DNA from: Tetrapyrgos nigripes
Taxonomy: Eukaryota; Basidiomycota; Agaricomycetes; Agaricales; Campanellaceae
Direction: 5' to 3'
Length of the DNA: 64,000 nucleotides
NCBI GenBank assembly: GCA_013368315.1
Contig: JAACJM010000110.1
Coordinates: forward strand, 186,001 to 250,000
Shown here one piece after another: positions 1-11,059 of this stretch. How positions within the stretch are numbered: position 1 is the stretch's first letter; the number at the start of each line of letters is the position of its first letter. Below the pieces are notes generated by a model that saw nothing but the letters and a program-made list of their open reading frames with translations, made no database searches and was not told where the DNA came from. Position numbers and translations under genes: made by a program.

Positions 1-193
1 GACCTTGTGAGATAATTTGGACGTAGTGATTCGACACAAGAAGGTTTTCGCAGCAGAGGATTACTAACTGTGGGACTGATCCATTAATGCATGGAGAAAG
101 GAATAAGAAGAGAATACTCACGTCTTAAACTAACTTTCATTTAGCGAACCAAGAGCTGTACGTCTCGCAGATGATCCACTGACCTGGGCGTAG

Positions 194-401
194 AAGCAAG
201 CCCAAACACATTTTCCCTTGTCTCCGACATCCTCCGCTGGTCTCCAAGCCTTCGTCATCCCATCCAGATGACATCCTTGAGTTGAATGATGTGGTCAGCA
301 TGCTCGCTGACAGAGAGACAGTTGAAGGAGACCTAGATGGGGCCGGGGATCGGGACAGGGACGTTCCTTCATCAAAGTTATTGGTGCAGCCTCGGGACTA
401 A
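194..401 (+). CDS. Possible last exon of an unknown gene, 5' part outside window
   Basis: A reading frame open from about 183 ends at a TAA (399-401). An AG at 192-193 after a pyrimidine-poor GACCTGGGCGT stretch could be the acceptor. The peptide is rich in Pro, Ser and Asp and ends in a run of Asp/Arg followed by SSKLLVQPRD; no domain is recognised. The call rests only on a plausible acceptor and an uninterrupted, non-repetitive frame of about 70 codons. It could equally be non-coding. Confidence 0.25.
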
Positions 402-838
402 TGGTTGCAGCACCAGCCCAGCAGATAGTAAATAGACATTTGGTATTGTCCGTTGACTGCTTTCATATATACATAGACACACAAAAAAAAAAATACAATG
501 GTACAAGATACAGTGGGTCAAAAAATTGTCCACATGTTTCGCATTTTTGGAAAGATTGCCAATTTAAGCAATACTGAGTAGAGATATTGAAATGTGGTCA
601 GTGATGGGCAGAACGCCCTTGATAAGAGCTACAATAATCTGTTTTATTTGTCCTATTTGGCTCAAAACTCATGGAGATATGATTGATTTAAAATGGTATG
701 TCATTTGGACAATTTTTTGAGTTGCCACTTCAAAATCAGTATTGTAACTATGTGATGTCTCATAGATGACATCATAAGTGGAGTTGTACAATGATGCAAT
801 GGCTACATCATAATGATATCATAGCTGCCAGCTGGACC

Positions 839-846
839 ATATATAA
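839..846 (+). promoter_or_regulatory. TATA box of the mariner transposase
   Basis: TATATAAG lies about 35 bp upstream of the ATG at 881. It argues that transcription starts after the upstream ATG at 791, so 881 is the real start. Confidence 0.5.
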
Positions 847-880
847 GGGCATCCAGTTGTTCTATAGCCCTCATCAAATC

Positions 881-1897
881 ATGAGACCCATCACATCCAC
901 CCAGAAAGACAATATCCTCTCTCTCCTCCAAACTTCTGCTTCATCCAGGGAAATCTCTGCTAAAACTGGGGTATCCAAGTCAAAGATTGCTTCTCTGGCC
1001 AAAGAGATGTATCCTGACAAGGAGAACCATCAAGCAGGGCGTCCTAGAAAGCTGTCTACCACTGATGAACGTGCTGCTATCCAACAAATCAACACTGGCA
1101 AAGCTGAAAATGCTACAGAAGTGGCCAGAAACATCAATCCCCTCCTTGACCAACCTGTCTCCACCCAAACCATTCGAAATTCCCTTCTCAGGCATGATGT
1201 GGACACATCTAAAACGAAGAAGAAGCCCAAACTCACTGCAGCTCACAGGAAGGCTCGTTTAAACTTTGCACAGAAGTACAGAAACTGGACTGTGGATGAC
1301 TGGAAAAGGGTTATTTGGTCAGATGAGACTAAAATCAATCGATATGGGTCAGATGGACAGCAGTATGTGTGGGGGAGGAAGGGTGAATCCTTGGGAGAGA
1401 GAAATGTGGTGGAAACAGTCAAATTTGGAGGAGGAAATATCATGGTGTGGGGATGTATGGGGTGGGAAGGAGTTGGAAACATGGCAGAGGTGGAGGGCAG
1501 GATGAATGCAGAGCAGTATGTGGACATTTTGGAGAACAACCTTCTGGAGAGCATGGATATTTTGGGTGTTGATCCAGAGGTGGCCATTTTACAGCAAGAC
1601 AATGATCCTAAACACAAGTCAAAACTGGCCACCAAGTGGTTTGAAGACAACAACATCCATTGCATGAGCTGGCCTGCTCAATCTCCTGACCTGAACCCCA
1701 TTGAACACCTCTGGACAACCCTCAAACACAAGCTCAATGGATATGACACAGCACCCTCTGGAGTTTGGGAAATATGGGACAGAGCAGCTGAAAAGTGGGA
1801 TGAAATCACAGAAGAAGATTGTCAGAAATTGATCAGGAGCATGCCTAGAAGGATTGAGGCTGTGTTGAAGGCCAAAGGAGGGCATACCAAGTACTGA
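881..1897 (+). CDS. Tc1/mariner transposase, DD34E, intact
   Basis: Intronless 338-aa protein that would cut and paste the surrounding element. An N-terminal helix-turn-helix region (roughly residues 1-110, with a GRPRKL AT-hook-like motif between two helical parts) binds the inverted repeats. The catalytic triad reads D148 (WSDETK), D240 (QQDNDPKH) and E275 (NPIEHLW), with 34 residues between the last two, which is the Tc1 spacing. The frame is open upstream to an ATG at 791, but that lies before a TATA box. A 338-aa product also matches the usual Tc1 length, so I chose 881. No stops or shifts are present. Confidence 0.9.
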   Translation: MRPITSTQKDNILSLLQTSASSREISAKTGVSKSKIASLAKEMYPDKENHQAGRPRKLSTTDERAAIQQINTGKAENATEVARNINPLLDQPVSTQTIRNSLLRHDVDTSKTKKKPKLTAAHRKARLNFAQKYRNWTVDDWKRVIWSDETKINRYGSDGQQYVWGRKGESLGERNVVETVKFGGGNIMVWGCMGWEGVGNMAEVEGRMNAEQYVDILENNLLESMDILGVDPEVAILQQDNDPKHKSKLATKWFEDNNIHCMSWPAQSPDLNPIEHLWTTLKHKLNGYDTAPSGVWEIWDRAAEKWDEITEEDCQKLIRSMPRRIEAVLKAKGGHTKY

Positions 1898-2187
1898 GCT
1901 AGCACTTTCTGTATTTTCACTTGCATGTCAAAAAATTGTCCAAATGACATACCATTTTAAATCAGTCATATCTCCATGAGTTTTAAGCCAAATAAGACAA
2001 AACAGACAGAATATTGTAGCGTTTATCAAGGGCTTTCTGCCCATCACTGACCACATTTTAATATCTCTACTCAGTATTGCTTAAATTGGCAATCTTTCCA
2101 AAAATGCGAAACATGTGGACAATTTTTTGACCCACTGTATAGATGAAGCAATGAAAACATGATGATAGACGAGAGGAATCTTACAGT

Positions 2188-4397
2188 TCAATAATGTCCA
2201 CACCCGGCCTTACAATAGTCCTGCAGTAATAATTTTCGAGGTATGATAGGTGGGTGACCAGTGAAGTTGTAAAAAGTTTGGACATAGAACATGGCCAGCA
2301 TCCTCTCCCACTCTTGTCCATCCCCAGGCATACTAGGGAGATTGGCGTCGGAACCTCTAGACCAAATCGCTGGTTTTTCACCAGGCCACGTATCCATAAG
2401 TCGCCAAAATGCAATTAAAGACGGCAAGCGAGCAGTCCAGTCATCTGCAGCTAAGCCGACGTTGCTGTAAGACGTATGGAATATATCATCGTCCCCACCA
2501 AGAACATCGCTAATCAACAGAGAGCGGTATCGTCGATGATTAGCAAGAGCGACCTCGAAATCAGCATTGGACAAGGACCTGGAGGCAGTTGGAATCGTCA
2601 AGTCTGCTACACCGTCCAGATATTTCAACTGCACCCGAAAATTGATCCAGCTGAGCTCCTTTATCAACTTCCTTGCATGATGACCGTCTACTGTGCTGGT
2701 GGTTGGAGGAATGACTGCCTGTTGGGGTGCATAGTTCTGAAATACCGACTCTATCAGGTCGGTGGCCTCCTTGTGCTCCTGCGTTGATGTACTGCGAGGG
2801 GTGTCTTCCTTCTTCCATAGACCGGTAGCCCCAAGCCCGAGCAACTTCTTCCAAACCCCGGCAGAAAGAGCAGAACGATTAACGCCATTCGCTCGAGCAT
2901 GCTGGATCCATACCGAACGCACGTGATTCCATTGTTGGAGATATGCAACTCGACGTTGAGACTCATCTGGGCCAAATATGGTTGCAGGATCAGGAACGAC
3001 GGTGACTGCTTTCCGCAAAGTACCTGAACCCTGCACTCTTCCGGGATATGACTTGTCGATGGTCAGGTTAATGTCTATCCAGGCTTGGATATTAGGGGGA
3101 ACCCATTCGTGCCAGGGCAAGTCAGCAAATCGATCATGTTCTGTTTTAGGAGCTAGAATAGCAATGTTAGAAAGAGACAGAAAACAATAAAAAAAGCTGC
3201 TCACGATTTGTGCGGGGGCGTTTACCCCTTGAACGATTAGTACTGTCATAAGGTTTTGCTGACCGCGTGGAGGTAGATGTACGGATGGGACCAGTAAAAG
3301 AAGGTTGGGAGGTGGAAGTGGAAGTGGAAGGGGAAGATTGGGCAGCGGAGAAGATACGGCTAGAGCCTGGGGAGTATGAAGAGGTATATTGACCCGGTAG
3401 ATGCATATTCTCAAAAGGGCTGGACACAGTAAAGCACTCAACAGATGCACGACGGATGGCAGAAAAATTGTCATCAGCACCAGCCTGCCCTGTGTATATT
3501 ACAGGATACGGTGGGTTTGCAGCCTTGAGGTCCAGGTTAGGAGGAGTTAGCGTCTGCGTTTTCAAAATACGCTGCACAGTGAAGTCATTGTAGGGCCGAA
3601 CGTAGTAGACAGGAAGCCCAGCTCTCCAAAGCATGAGGGCGTCTCTGTCATTCCAAACGAAGGCTCCTAGACGGTGTTTGGCTGCCTGTGGCCCGTCCAC
3701 AGCAGATTCCATTCGAGCTCGAAAACAGTCTACATAGTCGAGGATGGCGACGGAATAAAGCCAGCTGCGCTGGATCTCAACGACTCCCCGACGAAGGTCA
3801 TGAAGTGGGCTCGGAATAGAAGATACTCAGTGATGGCATACAGTGATGGTGGTGCCAAATTCCGCCAGTAGTGAGGCGAAGTGGTCCTCGGTTGGATGCT
3901 GAGCGAGGAAAACATCCACTCTCTCTCGCAGTTTGTCCACAGACACAGTAAGTTCATCGCTGAAAAATGGTGTGATAGTGGTCGCTTTGGATGTCGTAGA
4001 CAGACCTGGAGACAAGTGGTGGTCGCCAACGACATACCACATGCAACTATCTGCAGCGTAGGTATCTGTCATATGGACTGCTGGCCGAGGAATGCACGGA
4101 ATATAAGGATGCTTGGAGTTGAATGGTTGTGGCCACTGGATGGGATCATCGTCGCTGTAACGACCATTCTCTCGATGGTAGAGATCACGAGTGGAGCCAA
4201 AAGGTGGGAAGGGGATTTCGCGCGTGTTGGGAGTGGTGATGAACTCGCGGGTTCTAGGGTGCAAAGCAGCAACCAGACCATCGCTGAAGGTAATATAATC
4301 TACATTGGAATAAGTTAAGACAGCCTGAAAAGACAGACTGCTGCATACCATACAAATCTTTATTTCCAAGAAGATCTTGAGTGGAGAGCTCGGGCAT
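2188..4397 (-). CDS. Unknown 678-aa protein, four exons
   Basis: Model complement(join(2188..3152,3205..3769,3842..4299,4349..4397)). The introns are 49, 72 and 52 bp, all GT-AG and phase-consistent, giving 678 uninterrupted codons, which strongly supports a real gene. The start ATG is at 4397; two more intron-like sequences lie upstream in a presumed 5' leader (about 4417-4472 and 4540-4680). The N-terminal third is Pro- and His-rich. The middle contains GAFVWND and LPVYYVRPYNDF, then a Ser/Thr-rich linker ending in a basic GKRPR patch. The C-terminal part is Trp-rich (WHEWVPP, WKKLLGLGATGLW). I do not recognise a catalytic domain. It resembles expanded uncharacterised agaric families as I remember them. 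It stops 50 bp from the mariner copy. Confidence 0.75.
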
Positions 4398-4539
4398 GAT
4401 TGGCGAGGAAACAGTTAACTGTAGAGAAAACGAAGTGTATTGAGCAGAGAGCCTTGGTCAAGGACATAACTCACCTTTTGTACAGTAGAGAAGTTTATTT
4501 GATCGTTCGTCTAGTGAAGTTGAAAGTGCGTAGTATAAT

Positions 4540-4680
4540 CTAGGCAAAGTCAGTACTGTACACTTTGCAACAATGAAATAGAATAAAGATATAGGCCTCG
4601 ACGATAGTCGAGCCTTTGCACACAATGAAAATCGCAGCAGAGATAGCAAGATGGGAATAGATGATCATAGTAGTACTCAC
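4540..4680 (-). repeat. Repeated intron-like sequence, copy E
   Basis: On the minus strand this runs from GTGAGTAC to CTGACTTTGCCTAG. It holds the same core as the plus-strand copies (GTGTGCAAAGGCTCGACTAT followed by CGTCGAGGCC). It lies in the presumed 5' leader of the 678-aa gene. Confidence 0.7.
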
Positions 4681-4914
4681 TTGCACGAGAAGTCGAGAAG
4701 TAAGGTACCAGGGTCCAGAATAAGCGAAGGGTAAAGTGCGAAGGGTCCAGTGGTACACTCGACAAATGTCGAGGTTTGGCACGCAATGAGTATTGCGGCG
4801 GGGTCGGTAGAGGAGGTCGGTGTTGCTGACGATGGCCGCTTGTGGCCTCTTGATGATCGTGGTACTAGAGAAAAGTTGGACTTAGACGCGGCGGCGGAAT
4901 CAGTGTGACTGTGA

Positions 4915-4931
4915 CATCACGTGTCACGCAT
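4915..4931. promoter_or_regulatory. Near-palindrome with CACGTG core, possible bidirectional promoter site
   Basis: GTGACATCACGTGTCAC lies midway between the two divergent genes. A weaker version (CATCGCGTGTCACGC) is kept at the matching place in the second module near 9880. CACGTG is the classical fungal bHLH site; any role here is inference. Confidence 0.35.
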
Positions 4932-5327
4932 CATGCTAATATTGGCGTGTCAGGCCTCTCAGCTTTCGTCTTCCATCTAGACTCCTCCTCCTTCTCCTCC
5001 ATCCTCTTGTCTTCCTTCCCCTCCCTGCCTGGACCTTCGTTCAGTGCATGCTCCGACATTCGTCGGATGCAATCGTCGTAGTAACTCCAACCACTCATCC
5101 CACAAAATTGGATCCATCCGAGTCATTCTCCAAAATTCGAATGATGGTATGCCTCTTCATCATTCTCTCATCACCTTAGTACATGCTGACTTCCATTTTT
5201 TGCAGCTTCTGACGTCGCTACTCAACCAGGATCCCTCAAGACTACATTGTATCCGGCTGAATCTTTATGGTTCTGCGGATGTTCACCCGGATATTCTACC
5301 TAGTACTTCAACCCGTACTTTCAAGTT

Positions 5328-5444
5328 GTGAGTAAATACATATTTCAACTTCTGCCACGATTTTCATTGTGTGCAAAGGCTCGACTATTGTCGAGGCCTG
5401 TATCCTTGTATTGTATTGTGTGTACATTGCTAATTTGGCCTTAG
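5328..5444 (+). repeat. Repeated intron-like sequence, copy A
   Basis: GTGAGTAAATACATA to GCTAATTTGGCCTTAG, with a donor, a CTAAT branch site and an acceptor. It carries the CTCGAC/GTCGAG inverted core. An ordinary intron-like GTATGCC...TTGCAG stretch precedes it (about 5152-5211). Confidence 0.7.
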
Positions 5445-5778
5445 TAGATCTACGTCCTTGTTTCGCATTGCCAAGTCAATATACGCCCCTAGGTCAGCCT
5501 TTGTAACCCGCCAAAACCTTTCAATAGCTACCTCCTCGGCCAGCCTCTGCAACCAACCACAAGCGCCATGGCACGTCCGAAACGACGTTAAACTATGCAC
5601 ATGGATGTTGCTGATGATGCCTCTCAATCAACTTCAAATGGGAAAGGTGACGCACCTCGGTGTGGCGGGTTACCCCTTAAAGGTTTCTCCTGGTGCGATG
5701 CACCGGCCTATCGTTTTGCCCCGTTTCGTAGTTATGTCCCAAATTCAATCTGGACTGTACATTACCGAAAGATTCCTG

Positions 5779-5902
5779 GTGAGTATTTACATATTTCGGA
5801 CTTGCAATCTCTGCCGCGATTTTCATCGTGTGCAAAGGCTCGACTATCGTCGAGGCCTGTATTTTTCTATTTTATTGTGTGTACGGTGCTAATTTGGCCT
5901 AG
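5779..5902 (+). repeat. Repeated intron-like sequence, copy B
   Basis: GTGAGTATTTACATA to GCTAATTTGGCCTAG with the same core. The preceding exon-like sequence (ACTGTACATTACCGAAAG) is shared with copy D at 11060. Confidence 0.7.
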
Positions 5903-6164
5903 TAGATTTAGCTACTGGTCACTCGCTATATACCTTTTGAACACCCGCGCAATGGGAATACGAGGGTGTATATAGCGTCGTCATGGTCACACCAAGTCTC
6001 GTTGAACTTGATATCGCCAGACCACACTTCGCTCGGCTGGCTGGTTCGTTGATCTGATGTCATCTGTGTGTCCACTCTTCGATTGGACCAACTCCACCTC
6101 GGACCCTTTATATGATGGAATCATGTTCATATCTTGACCCATATTCGCCATTTCTCACCCCCAC

Positions 6165-7357
6165 ATGGACCATTCGCATCCCAATATTCGATCATCGTCT
6201 GCCTCACTGCCTTCTCGACCTCCTGAACTCATTTTTTGTATCGATCAGCCTCCTATCCCTCCTGGAGGGACTCGTCTTCTATCCACTGGACCATTCATCG
6301 ATAAAAGTGGCTCTGCCGGTGGCCAGGCATTCATGTATGACGAGGATCCTAATGGGTTCAGTCGTCCATGATCCAGTCACCGACTACTACAACCAACTCG
6401 AGTATCTCAACGGCGCTCGCAGTGGCTATGCTGACCAGAGATCAGTGGAAAGCATTGAAAGGGAGGATAGAAACCGGGAGGACCATTTGGCACAACACTT
6501 CTGGGTTCCTTCAAATTTGCCCTCCTGTCATTCGGAAGACCTTCCCATCCAGCTGGGCTCGAGTCTTGCAGAAGATTCTACATCCTATGATTACAGTGAG
6601 TGATTGTTGATTGTAGTATAAATTTTTGTTGTGCTAATTGTTCTTTTAAGCCTTAGACTACGACGAACACCAGCCAGACTGGTCAGATCTGACTCCGCAA
6701 GAACAACAGGAGCTGCTTGATCAGGAAGAGCAAGAAGATCAGCAGAAACGCCAGAAACGAGAGGAGGAAATTGAGACCCAGAAACGCATGGACGAAAAGT
6801 TCCGACAAGCAGAACAGATTCAGACAGCGTTTCAGAGCTTTTTTCAGCGGCGAAATTTCGTTCCGTCCCCGTCCAACTCACCTCTTCGTCCGGCGTATGA
6901 AGGAGGCTCCGACTCCTCTCAGATGGGCTCACATTCCCCACAGTCTGCCGAAGCTGAAGACAACCATGTTTTCGATTATTCTGGTAAGTGATTGTCAATA
7001 TACAAATACTGGCAGTAATAACTGTTATTATAGAACCATGGCCAGAACACCAACCAGAGGAAGACGAGGTTTCCTCACAAGCCCAGCGAGAGATGGATGA
7101 GGCGGACCAGAGGGCGAGGGAGGATGATTGGGCAAGAGAGAAGATCGTCAGGAGAAGTAAGTCAAAGAATTTCTTTCTTTGAACATATATTAATTTTTCT
7201 TCACCCAGATTCACCTCGACGACAAGCGAGAACAGCTGAGAATTATGACCCCTCTTCCCCTAGCTCTCGTGGTATCAAGCGCAAAGCTCGGGACTCTGAG
7301 ACCCCAAGTCCCTGCAAACGTCGCCATCTCCAGAACACTGACCAGGCAAATATATGA
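6165..7357 (+). CDS. Small basic/acidic protein of unknown function, about 250 aa, uncertain first exon
   Basis: The exons I support are one ending at 6595, then 6657-6983, 7034-7156 and 7209-7357, joined by GT-AG introns with consistent phase. The middle exon encodes a Gln/Glu-rich charged helix (QEQQELLDQEEQEDQQKR). The last exon ends in a basic KRKARDSETPSPCKRR segment that looks like a nuclear localisation signal, then a TGA. The start is unclear. An ATG at 6165 opens a plausible N-terminus, but that frame meets a TGA near 6370, one base out of phase with the following exon. Either a one-base shift broke the gene or translation starts at an ATG near 6334. The C-terminus matches the style of the 236-aa protein at 11563. 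Nearby sit an inverted CCAAT motif (about 6081) and TTTATAT (about 6108). Confidence 0.55.
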
Positions 7358-7717
7358 ATTTGGCACTGTGTTTCCTTGCCTCCTTGCTATTTTACTCTAC
7401 ATGACGAACCTGATTTATCTCCTATTGATCTTGTAAATTGTACTTTCTCTACTACAGATTGTAAAAAAAATTGCTCAATGTCAATTGTGTCCATAGCCGA
7501 TCCCTGTATGTCCTAGTGCTGTCCTTGTGCTTGCTTTCCCTACCTTTATGAAAGCCCTTACGCCTTCGTTACTTTTATGAAAACGCTTCCTTTCGCGACT
7601 GCTTTCCTTCAATCATTCTTTTTACCCCGGACTCCTCATCGTCTATTATCACGTGCGCACTGAAATTGCCGTTAGATCAAACCTTAAGCCAAGGCCTCAA
7701 CCATCACCTCAAGGAGC

Positions 7718-9453
7718 ATGGAATTCGAGAGTAAGTGATGCCACTCCGTCTATCCCTTTTATTTTTGCACATCTGGACCCAGGAGTACACAGTCACGACC
7801 CTGGGGCAGTGGAAAGTGGTCCAGACGTGTCTGACGCGTCTTCTGTTATCGCCACGCAACAAAATGCTGACTTGCTCTCTTTGCAGATATGCGTCGTCTT
7901 CGAGGAGGCAAAGAATTTGCCGGCTGTGATGCTTTGCAAGAACGCGACAAAATTCTATGATATGCTGAATACATCCAGCTCAATCTCGACGCTACCAACC
8001 TCTACCACACTGCCTACCAAGCGCAGCAACTTTTCGAGGACGAGAATCCCGGAGCAACTGATGAGCCAGTTCCCTTGGCCTTCCCCACCATCGGCCTCCA
8101 TACGCGACCGACTGCTCCCAAAGTCGTGCCGCTCACCGAGCTTGCAAAACCACCCACTTTTAAACTTCCACCTAAACCCGAACGCGCTCCCTACCAACCC
8201 GATTATACACTGTCGCCCAAACAGCGCAAGAACCTCAAATCACGTACGAGGAGGGCCTCCATCCGCTTCGACCAGAGGCAGGCAAAACAAGTCCAGGCCC
8301 AAAACAGTAATAAAGCCTGTGCAATCATCAAAGCTACCATCTTAGTCCACCTCCGAGTCAGTTTCAGAAGCCAGCTTGAGCGCCAGGCAGGAGTTTGGAC
8401 TGGCTCGAAGGCACCTTTCAATGAGGAGAAGTATTCGTTGGCAGATTTGAAGGCGAAGGGGTTCAGGATTATTGAGGGGGATGGAGAGTATGTCCTCACA
8501 GTCTTGATACTTTAGTTTATTCTAATTTATTTCTATTCTCTAGTATTAACAGGATCATCGAGGATGAGAAGCATACCCCGCTTATCCTCATGGCTGCTGC
8601 TCCCAAGAGCTCAGACTGGCACAGCAACATCATCCCCGGTTTGCAGTCCATCTTCTCATGGGCTTCCACTCGTTTGGCATGGCCCATCGGCGTGCATCGC
8701 CGAGGCAAGCACAAGTCGGTTCCTCTGACTGACGGCAAGTCATTTGGCGGTGGCCAAGTTAAACCAGCCAACTTCGCCCATACAGTCGGCAACCGTAAGG
8801 TTCTGGACCAGCTCCGTGCTGATCCCAACGTCAAACGTGTAGCGGGTCTCATTGATCGTGCGTCCGCATTTTTTTGTCTCTTTGTTTATCTAATGTCATT
8901 TTCAGAGTACTATAAGACTTTCTTCCCTCATCTGTACAACCTCTATCACAACATATCAGAACGACTTCATGAGCACAACCCAACGCTCAAGAAGATGTTC
9001 GACAACTCCGTGTTTGCTTCTGCCAATATCAACTTTGACAGTGCCGTCACTTTCCGCCATTTTGATCATCTCAACCTGCTCTTTGGGCTTTGCGCCATCC
9101 TTCCTACTGGTACCTATCAGTACAAAGAAGGTGGGCACCTGGTCATTTGGCAACTCGGCCTCGTTCTCGAGTTTCCACCAGGGTCAGTCATTTTCCTCCC
9201 TTCTGCTCTACTCGAGCACTGCAACTCTACCATTGGCCCTGAGGAAAGCCGCTCATCAATCACTTTCTACTTGGCCTCTGGACTTTTCCGCTGGTGTCAC
9301 AATGGTAACATGAGTGATAAGGAATTTAAGGCAAGGGCATCGAAGGCGCAGAGGAAGGTGTGGGACGAGCATCGCGAGAACCTATGGAAAATGGGGTTGG
9401 ATTTACTTCGCGGCGGACTATGGTCAACTTCTAGTACTAGTAGTACTACTTAG
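7718..9453 (+). CDS. TET/JBP-like 2OG-Fe(II) dioxygenase with an early in-frame TGA
   Basis: Model join(7718..7730,7887..8487,8544..8857,8906..9453), 491 aa. The first intron (156 bp) is the least certain. Codon 29 (7958-7960) is TGA where CGA (Arg) is the simplest ancestor, so the allele may be silenced or start further in. The C-terminal half is a double-stranded beta-helix of the kind found in fungal TET/JBP enzymes. It has the HxD iron motif H361-F-D363 (RHFDHLN), then GGHLVIWQLGLVLEFPPGS, then H414 (LLEHCN) and R425 (ESRSS), which would bind iron and 2-oxoglutarate. Such enzymes oxidise 5-methylcytosine, and in basidiomycetes the family is known to have spread with transposons. The N-terminal 300 residues are basic and Lys/Arg-rich, with a KSRTRRASIRFDQRQ patch. 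The family call is from memory of motifs. Confidence 0.65.
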
Positions 9454-9698
9454 CGTACTCCTGTAATACTTTTTTGGACTATTTTTGCCATGTATCGATC
9501 TTTTCACATTAATCTTGAAAGATAATTGAGAGTGGGATAAGTCCAGCAATACGCCCGATAAATGTCAAGGTTTGGCACGCAATGAGTATTGCGGCAGGAT
9601 CGGTGTTGCTGACAATGGCCTGTGCTCTTGATGTACTAGTACAGTCATTCCGGTGAATGGGACAAAAAAGTTGGACAGTGTCCCATTGGCTTCTTCAA

Positions 9699-9800
9699 CA
9701 ATGTTTTATCTGTCTTACATACTTCAAATCATACTTATATCTTAACTCTCAATGTTTTATCTGACCTACGTACCTCAAATCATACTTATATCTTAAATCT
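9699..9800. repeat. Two tandem 51-bp units
   Basis: CAATGTTTTATCTG...CTTATATCTTAA occurs twice with a 51-bp period and a few substitutions. It is absent from the first module. Confidence 0.7.
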
Positions 9801-10275
9801 CTCTTTGTACCAGAGATACAGTCTATATCTTGGGACTTAGTACTAGTAGACGCGGCCCGAAACCGATGTGACTGTAACATCGCGTGTCACGCATCATTAA
9901 TATTGCGTGTTGCACGCGGCATCACCGTGTTGCCACCGTCACGTCTTCCCCTCACCTCCCCTCTACCTGTCTTCCTTCCTCTCTTCCAGTCTCTATCTTC
10001 CTTCCTCTCTTCCAGTCTCTATCTTCCTCTTCGTGCCTGGACATTCGTCCAGTGCCTGCTCCGACATTCGTTGGATGCAATCGTCGTGGCCAGCAGCTGA
10101 AAAAAAAAAACACACAAAACTGATCCCGGGACCCTTTCACATAGTACTTTCATCGACGTATGCCTCTTCATTTTCTCAACCCTGCAGTGAATACTAACGT
10201 CAAATTTTTCTCAGCCTCTGGGGTCGCTGCTCAACTCTCAAAACTACGTTATAGTTCTGGCGTCAAATCTTACGG

Positions 10276-10393
10276 GTGAGTACATCCATATTTCTAACCT
10301 CTGCCACAATTTTCATCGTGTGCAAAGGCTCGACCATCGTCGAGGCCTGTATTCTTTTATTCTATTGTGTGTGCATTGCTAAATTTGGCCTAG
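10276..10393 (+). repeat. Repeated intron-like sequence, copy C
   Basis: GTGAGTACATCCATA to GCTAAATTTGGCCTAG with the common CTCGAC/GTCGAG core. Confidence 0.7.
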
Positions 10394-10602
10394 GATTTAC
10401 GCGCTTCTCTGGTCACCACCAAGTCAATATACGTCCCTAATAATTGTTAGGGCAGTGTCTGCAACCCACCAAAACCTCTCAATAACTACCTAAGGTATGG
10501 GTTTTTCTTGTCAATACTCTGGTCAATGCTGATCCTTCAATTTTCTATAGCCTCTTATATCACTTACTCCTCGGCCAGCCCCCGCAGCCAACCACAAGTG
10601 CC

Positions 10603-10857
10603 ATGGCACGTCCGAAACGACGTCAAACTATGCACATGGATGTCGCTGATGCTTCTCTCAATCAACTTCAAATGAGAAAGGTGACGCACTTTGGTGTGGC
10701 GGGTTACCCCTCAAAGGTTTCTCCTGGTGCGATGCACCGGCCTATCGTTTTGCCCCGTTTCGTATGTGTTGGCAATCCTTCTCATTTTGTTGAGGCTGAA
10801 GAGCCCAGTGACATCGGCGCAGACTATGCGCCATGGCAGCTCGTGCGATTGGGCTAG
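10603..10857 (+). CDS. 84-aa conserved reading frame inside module 2
   Basis: ATG to TAG without interruption, beginning MARPKRRQTMHMDVAD and containing VTHFGVAGYP. The matching block of module 1 (5568-5720) is similar at the DNA level but has a TAA in place of CAA after the basic MARPKRR start, and small indels. It could be an exon of a decayed gene or a leader peptide. No family is recognised, and coding status is unproven. Confidence 0.3.
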   Translation: MARPKRRQTMHMDVADASLNQLQMRKVTHFGVAGYPSKVSPGAMHRPIVLPRFVCVGNPSHFVEAEEPSDIGADYAPWQLVRLG

Positions 10858-11059
10858 CAAACTACTGAGCCGTGGCATGTCCGAAAAGACGTTAAACTAC
10901 GGCATGCGGAACGTTGAACTAGTATGCCTCCTCATTCTCTCAATACTGTAGCTCATTACTGATCCCCAATCTTCTGCATTCTCAGGTCACCACGACTAGG
11001 ATATCTCAAAACGAGTTACGTCTATTCAATCTGGACTGTACATTACCCAAAGATTTCTG

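Larger units (their letters stand above)
511..2137 (+). mobile_element. Tc1/mariner transposon, copy 1, complete
   Basis: The 1627-bp element is flanked by TA on both sides (509-510, 2138-2139) and bounded by imperfect terminal inverted repeats of about 210 bp (511-720 and 1928-2137) starting CAGTGGGTCAAAAAATTGTC. The inner end of each repeat carries the same TTGTCC motif in the opposite direction, so each repeat is itself a potential hairpin. It holds one transposase gene. A second copy of the same length, matching in everything compared, lies inverted at 36384-38010, so this is a young and possibly active family. Confidence 0.95.
4750..5990 (+). repeat. Duplicated intergenic module, copy 1
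   Basis: From GTCCAGTGGTACACTCGAC onward this stretch is collinear with 9543-11235. Shared blocks include GGTTTGGCACGCAATGAG, GTGTCACGCATCAT, CTCCGACATTCG, an exon-like ATGGCACGTCCGAAACGACG block and two repeated introns. It separates the divergent 678-aa gene from the next plus-strand gene. It could be a shared promoter and leader unit or a decayed gene. The block that reads MARPKRRQ in copy 2 has a stop here, because CAA has become TAA at 5589-5591. Confidence 0.65.

Noticed and set aside
791..880. N-terminal extension of the mariner transposase from the ATG at 791
   Set aside because: It lies upstream of or across the TATATAAG box, and a 338-aa product fits the family length better.
2561..2975. 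Alternative minus-strand frames within the 678-aa gene
   Set aside because: Shadows of the spliced gene; no domain and no phase-consistent introns.
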